A stretch of 8,250 bases of DNA. It comes from Bordetella sp. (GTDB lineage: Bacteria; Pseudomonadota; Gammaproteobacteria; Burkholderiales; Burkholderiaceae_B). Below, piece by piece: positions 6,758 to 8,250 of this stretch. The translations under genes and the position numbers were made by a program. The stretch covers positions 1 through 8,250 of the forward strand of contig DAIDKG010000197.1 of NCBI GenBank assembly GCA_027450125.1. Direction: 5' to 3'. Positions within the stretch are counted from its first letter, which is position 1. Each line of letters starts with the position of its first letter. Under the pieces are notes generated by a model that saw only the letters and a program-made list of their open reading frames with translations, ran no database searches and was not told the origin of the DNA.

Positions 6758-8017
6758 ATGTCCGGTATCTTCCTCCTGCTGCAGGCCCTGGTCTATTTCA
6801 TCGTCTTGGCGACGACCTTCTACTATCGCAGGGCGCTCGGGCTCGGGGTGTTTTTCTGCGTGCTCGGGGCCATGCATTTCCTCGAGACCTATCTCGCCGC
6901 CGTCTACTTCATCCCGACGCCGTTCGGCCTGATCTCGCCGGGTTCGACCATACTCTTCTCGGGCAAGCTGGCCATCTTCCTGCTGCTCTACATCAAGGAA
7001 GATGCCGAGAACATGCGCCAGCCCATCTACGGCCTGCTGATCGGCAACGCGCTCATGCTGGTACTGGGCCTGTTGCTGCGCGTGGACTTCCAGCCGGCCA
7101 GCCTGCCCGGCTACAAGCCCGATCTGCAATTCCTCGACCAGATGGGCCTGCTCATGATCCTGGGCACGGGGTTGTTGTTCGTCGACCTGATCGCGGTCGT
7201 GCTTTTATACGAAAAACTGCGCATGACCTTCGTGACGCGACGCCTGTTCGGCCGGATCTTCGCCTGCCTGGCCATCGTGCTGACCTTCGACCAGATCTGC
7301 TTTTTCAGCGGCCTGCACTATCTCGCCCATGTGCCGATGTCGGCGCTGTATGGCGGATGGATCGCCAAGATGATCGCCTCGGCCTTGTTCAGCCTCATGG
7401 TGACCGTGTATTTGCGCTACGTGGAAACCGACACGCCCGGCACGCCCGCGACCGCGCCCCGCGACGTGTTCGACCGCCTCACCTATCGCCACCGCTACGA
7501 GAAGCTGATCGAGCAGGTGGGCCGCGATGCGCTGACCGGCCTGCAGGATCGCGGCCAGTTCGACATCAGGGGCCCGGCCACTCTGCAGAACTCGGCGCAG
7601 AACAAGCTGCCCCTGAGCCTGCTGATGATAGACATCGACGACTTCAAGAGCATCAACGACCAGTACGGCCATCCGGCCGGGGACCGCGTCATCCGCAGCG
7701 TGGTCGAGACCATACTCTCGGTGCTGCGCAAGCAGGATGCCCTGTTCCGCTATGGCGGCGAGGAATTCGCGCTGCTTTGCCTGGGCATGACGGACAACGC
7801 GGTGATGGCGATGGCCGAGCGCATCCGCCTGGCCGTGGCCACCGCGTCGCATTCCGGCCTGAGCCGGCCCGTGACGATCAGCATCGGCGTGGCGAGCTTT
7901 CCCCGCCATGCCCTGGATTTCCCTACCCTGCTGGCACGGGCGGACGAAGCGCTCTACCACGCCAAGGCGCTGGGCCGCGACAAGGTCTACACCCAATCCT
8001 TCCTGCCCACCTCGTGA
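6758..8017 (+). CDS. Membrane-bound diguanylate cyclase (GGDEF domain protein)
   Basis: This 419-residue protein should make cyclic di-GMP from two GTP at the cytoplasmic face of the inner membrane. Residues 1-222 hold about seven hydrophobic segments (near 3-23, 26-51, 63-79, 89-108, 128-151, 164-183, 198-219). A short helical linker (about 235-256) leads into the GGDEF domain, which starts at DALTGL (257-262). Active-site parts are intact: D292 and F296 in MIDIDDFK, N300, D309 and GGEEF at 333-337. The inhibitory I-site RKQD (324-327) lies exactly five residues before GGEEF, so product inhibition is likely. There is no EAL domain. The ATG at 6758 is the first in its frame after a stop at 6692. 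Its ribosome binding site is poor, as GAGG at 6739-6742 is 15 nt away. The membrane part matches no sensor domain I can name with confidence; it has charged residues inside helices (E43, K70, D143, D178, K204). Confidence 0.93.
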   Translation: MSGIFLLLQALVYFIVLATTFYYRRALGLGVFFCVLGAMHFLETYLAAVYFIPTPFGLISPGSTILFSGKLAIFLLLYIKEDAENMRQPIYGLLIGNALMLVLGLLLRVDFQPASLPGYKPDLQFLDQMGLLMILGTGLLFVDLIAVVLLYEKLRMTFVTRRLFGRIFACLAIVLTFDQICFFSGLHYLAHVPMSALYGGWIAKMIASALFSLMVTVYLRYVETDTPGTPATAPRDVFDRLTYRHRYEKLIEQVGRDALTGLQDRGQFDIRGPATLQNSAQNKLPLSLLMIDIDDFKSINDQYGHPAGDRVIRSVVETILSVLRKQDALFRYGGEEFALLCLGMTDNAVMAMAERIRLAVATASHSGLSRPVTISIGVASFPRHALDFPTLLARADEALYHAKALGRDKVYTQSFLPTS

Positions 8018-8081
8018 GCCCGGCCAGGAAGGCGCAGCCGCCGCCGACTCGGGTCGCCGGCTCACTGCCCCGGGTTTGTTG

Positions 8082-8094
8082 TATAGTAGAGGGC
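8082..8094 (+). promoter_or_regulatory. Probable -10 box and discriminator of tRNA-Cys promoter
   Basis: TATAGT (8082-8087) matches five of six bases of the -10 consensus and lies 14 bp before the mature tRNA 5' end, leaving room for a short leader. The 17-bp-spaced upstream hexamer (8059-8064) is a poor -35 box. The identification rests on the -10 box and location. Confidence 0.5.
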
Positions 8095-8101
8095 TTGCCA
8101 G

Positions 8102-8175
8102 GGCGCAATGGCAGAGTGGTCATGCAGCGGATTGCAAATCCGTGTACGTCGGTTCGATTCCGGCTTGCGCCTCCA
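8102..8175 (+). tRNA. tRNA-Cys (anticodon GCA)
   Basis: A full cloverleaf can be drawn. The acceptor stem GGCGCAA (8102-8108) pairs with TTGCGCC (8165-8171). The D stem is GCA/TGC (8111-8113, 8123-8125). The anticodon stem is 8127-8131 with 8139-8143, with loop TTGCAAA and anticodon GCA at 8134-8136. A 4-nt variable loop follows, then the T stem GTCGG/CCGGC (8148-8152, 8160-8164) with loop TTCGATT. The discriminator base is T (8172), the main identity base for cysteinyl-tRNA synthetase, and CCA is encoded at 8173-8175. It reads UGC and UGU codons. Confidence 0.97.
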
Positions 8176-8202
8176 AAGATTTCCCGGTTCATCCCGACAT
8201 TG

Positions 8203-8229
8203 GCCCGCCGCACAGGCGGGCTTTTGTTT
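8203..8229 (+). terminator. Intrinsic terminator after tRNA-Cys
   Basis: GCCCGCC (8203-8209) pairs perfectly with GGCGGGC (8215-8221) around a GCACA loop. TTTTGTTT (8222-8229) follows directly. It ends the tRNA transcript 27 nt after the CCA end. Nothing further is recognised up to base 8250. Confidence 0.88.
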
Positions 8230-8250
8230 GGGGCCTGTCAACGCTGAAGA

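Noticed and set aside
8102..8175. tRNA-Cys 3' end as an integration (att) site for a mobile element
   Set aside because: No second copy of the tRNA 3' sequence, integrase gene or composition shift is visible, and the window ends 75 bp later, so it cannot be supported.
7923..8213. Minus-strand frame whose product would begin near the tRNA (SRNRTDVHGFAIRC)
   Set aside because: This peptide is a conceptual translation of the complement of tRNA-Cys, a known kind of database artefact, not a gene.
7357..8247. 296-residue plus-strand frame running through the end of the cyclase, the tRNA and its terminator
   Set aside because: It reads through the GGDEF domain out of frame and across a tRNA gene, which no real protein gene would do.

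Overview
The window is GC-rich (roughly two thirds G+C by eye) with compact same-strand genes and short spacers. The protein sequences and gene order fit a betaproteobacterium of the Alcaligenaceae, most likely Bordetella or a close relative such as Achromobacter. The genus is an inference from recognition, not the result of a search.

Bases 1-5983 hold a branched-chain amino acid (LIV/HAAT family) ABC importer locus. It begins with the 3' part of one periplasmic binding-protein gene (1-678). A 291-bp spacer follows, with a hairpin and a strikingly AT-rich block. Then come a complete paralogous binding-protein gene (970-2115), livH and livM for the two permeases (2303-3253, 3267-4385), and livG and livF for the two ATPases (4415-5188, 5192-5908). 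A strong GC hairpin separates the binding-protein gene from livH and probably sets a high ratio of binding protein to membrane complex. A very good intrinsic terminator (5951-5983) closes the operon.

The two binding proteins are tandem paralogues and may feed one permease complex, as LivJ and LivK do in E. coli. LivH and LivM form the channel, and LivG and LivF power it with ATP.

Bases 6009-6623 encode a LysE/RhtB-family exporter whose start codon lies only 25 bp beyond the terminator. A putative amino-acid exporter therefore sits directly behind an amino-acid importer. Bases 6758-8017 encode a membrane-bound diguanylate cyclase with an intact GGEEF active site and an RxxD inhibitory site behind an unusual multi-helix membrane domain. 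Bases 8102-8175 are a tRNA-Cys (anticodon GCA, CCA encoded), with a plausible promoter before it and a clear intrinsic terminator after it.

I see no insertion sequence, CRISPR array or phage gene. Most of the window is ordinary core metabolism. The points most worth a second look are the membrane domain of the cyclase, the terminator placed in the exporter leader, and the divergence of the tandem binding proteins.
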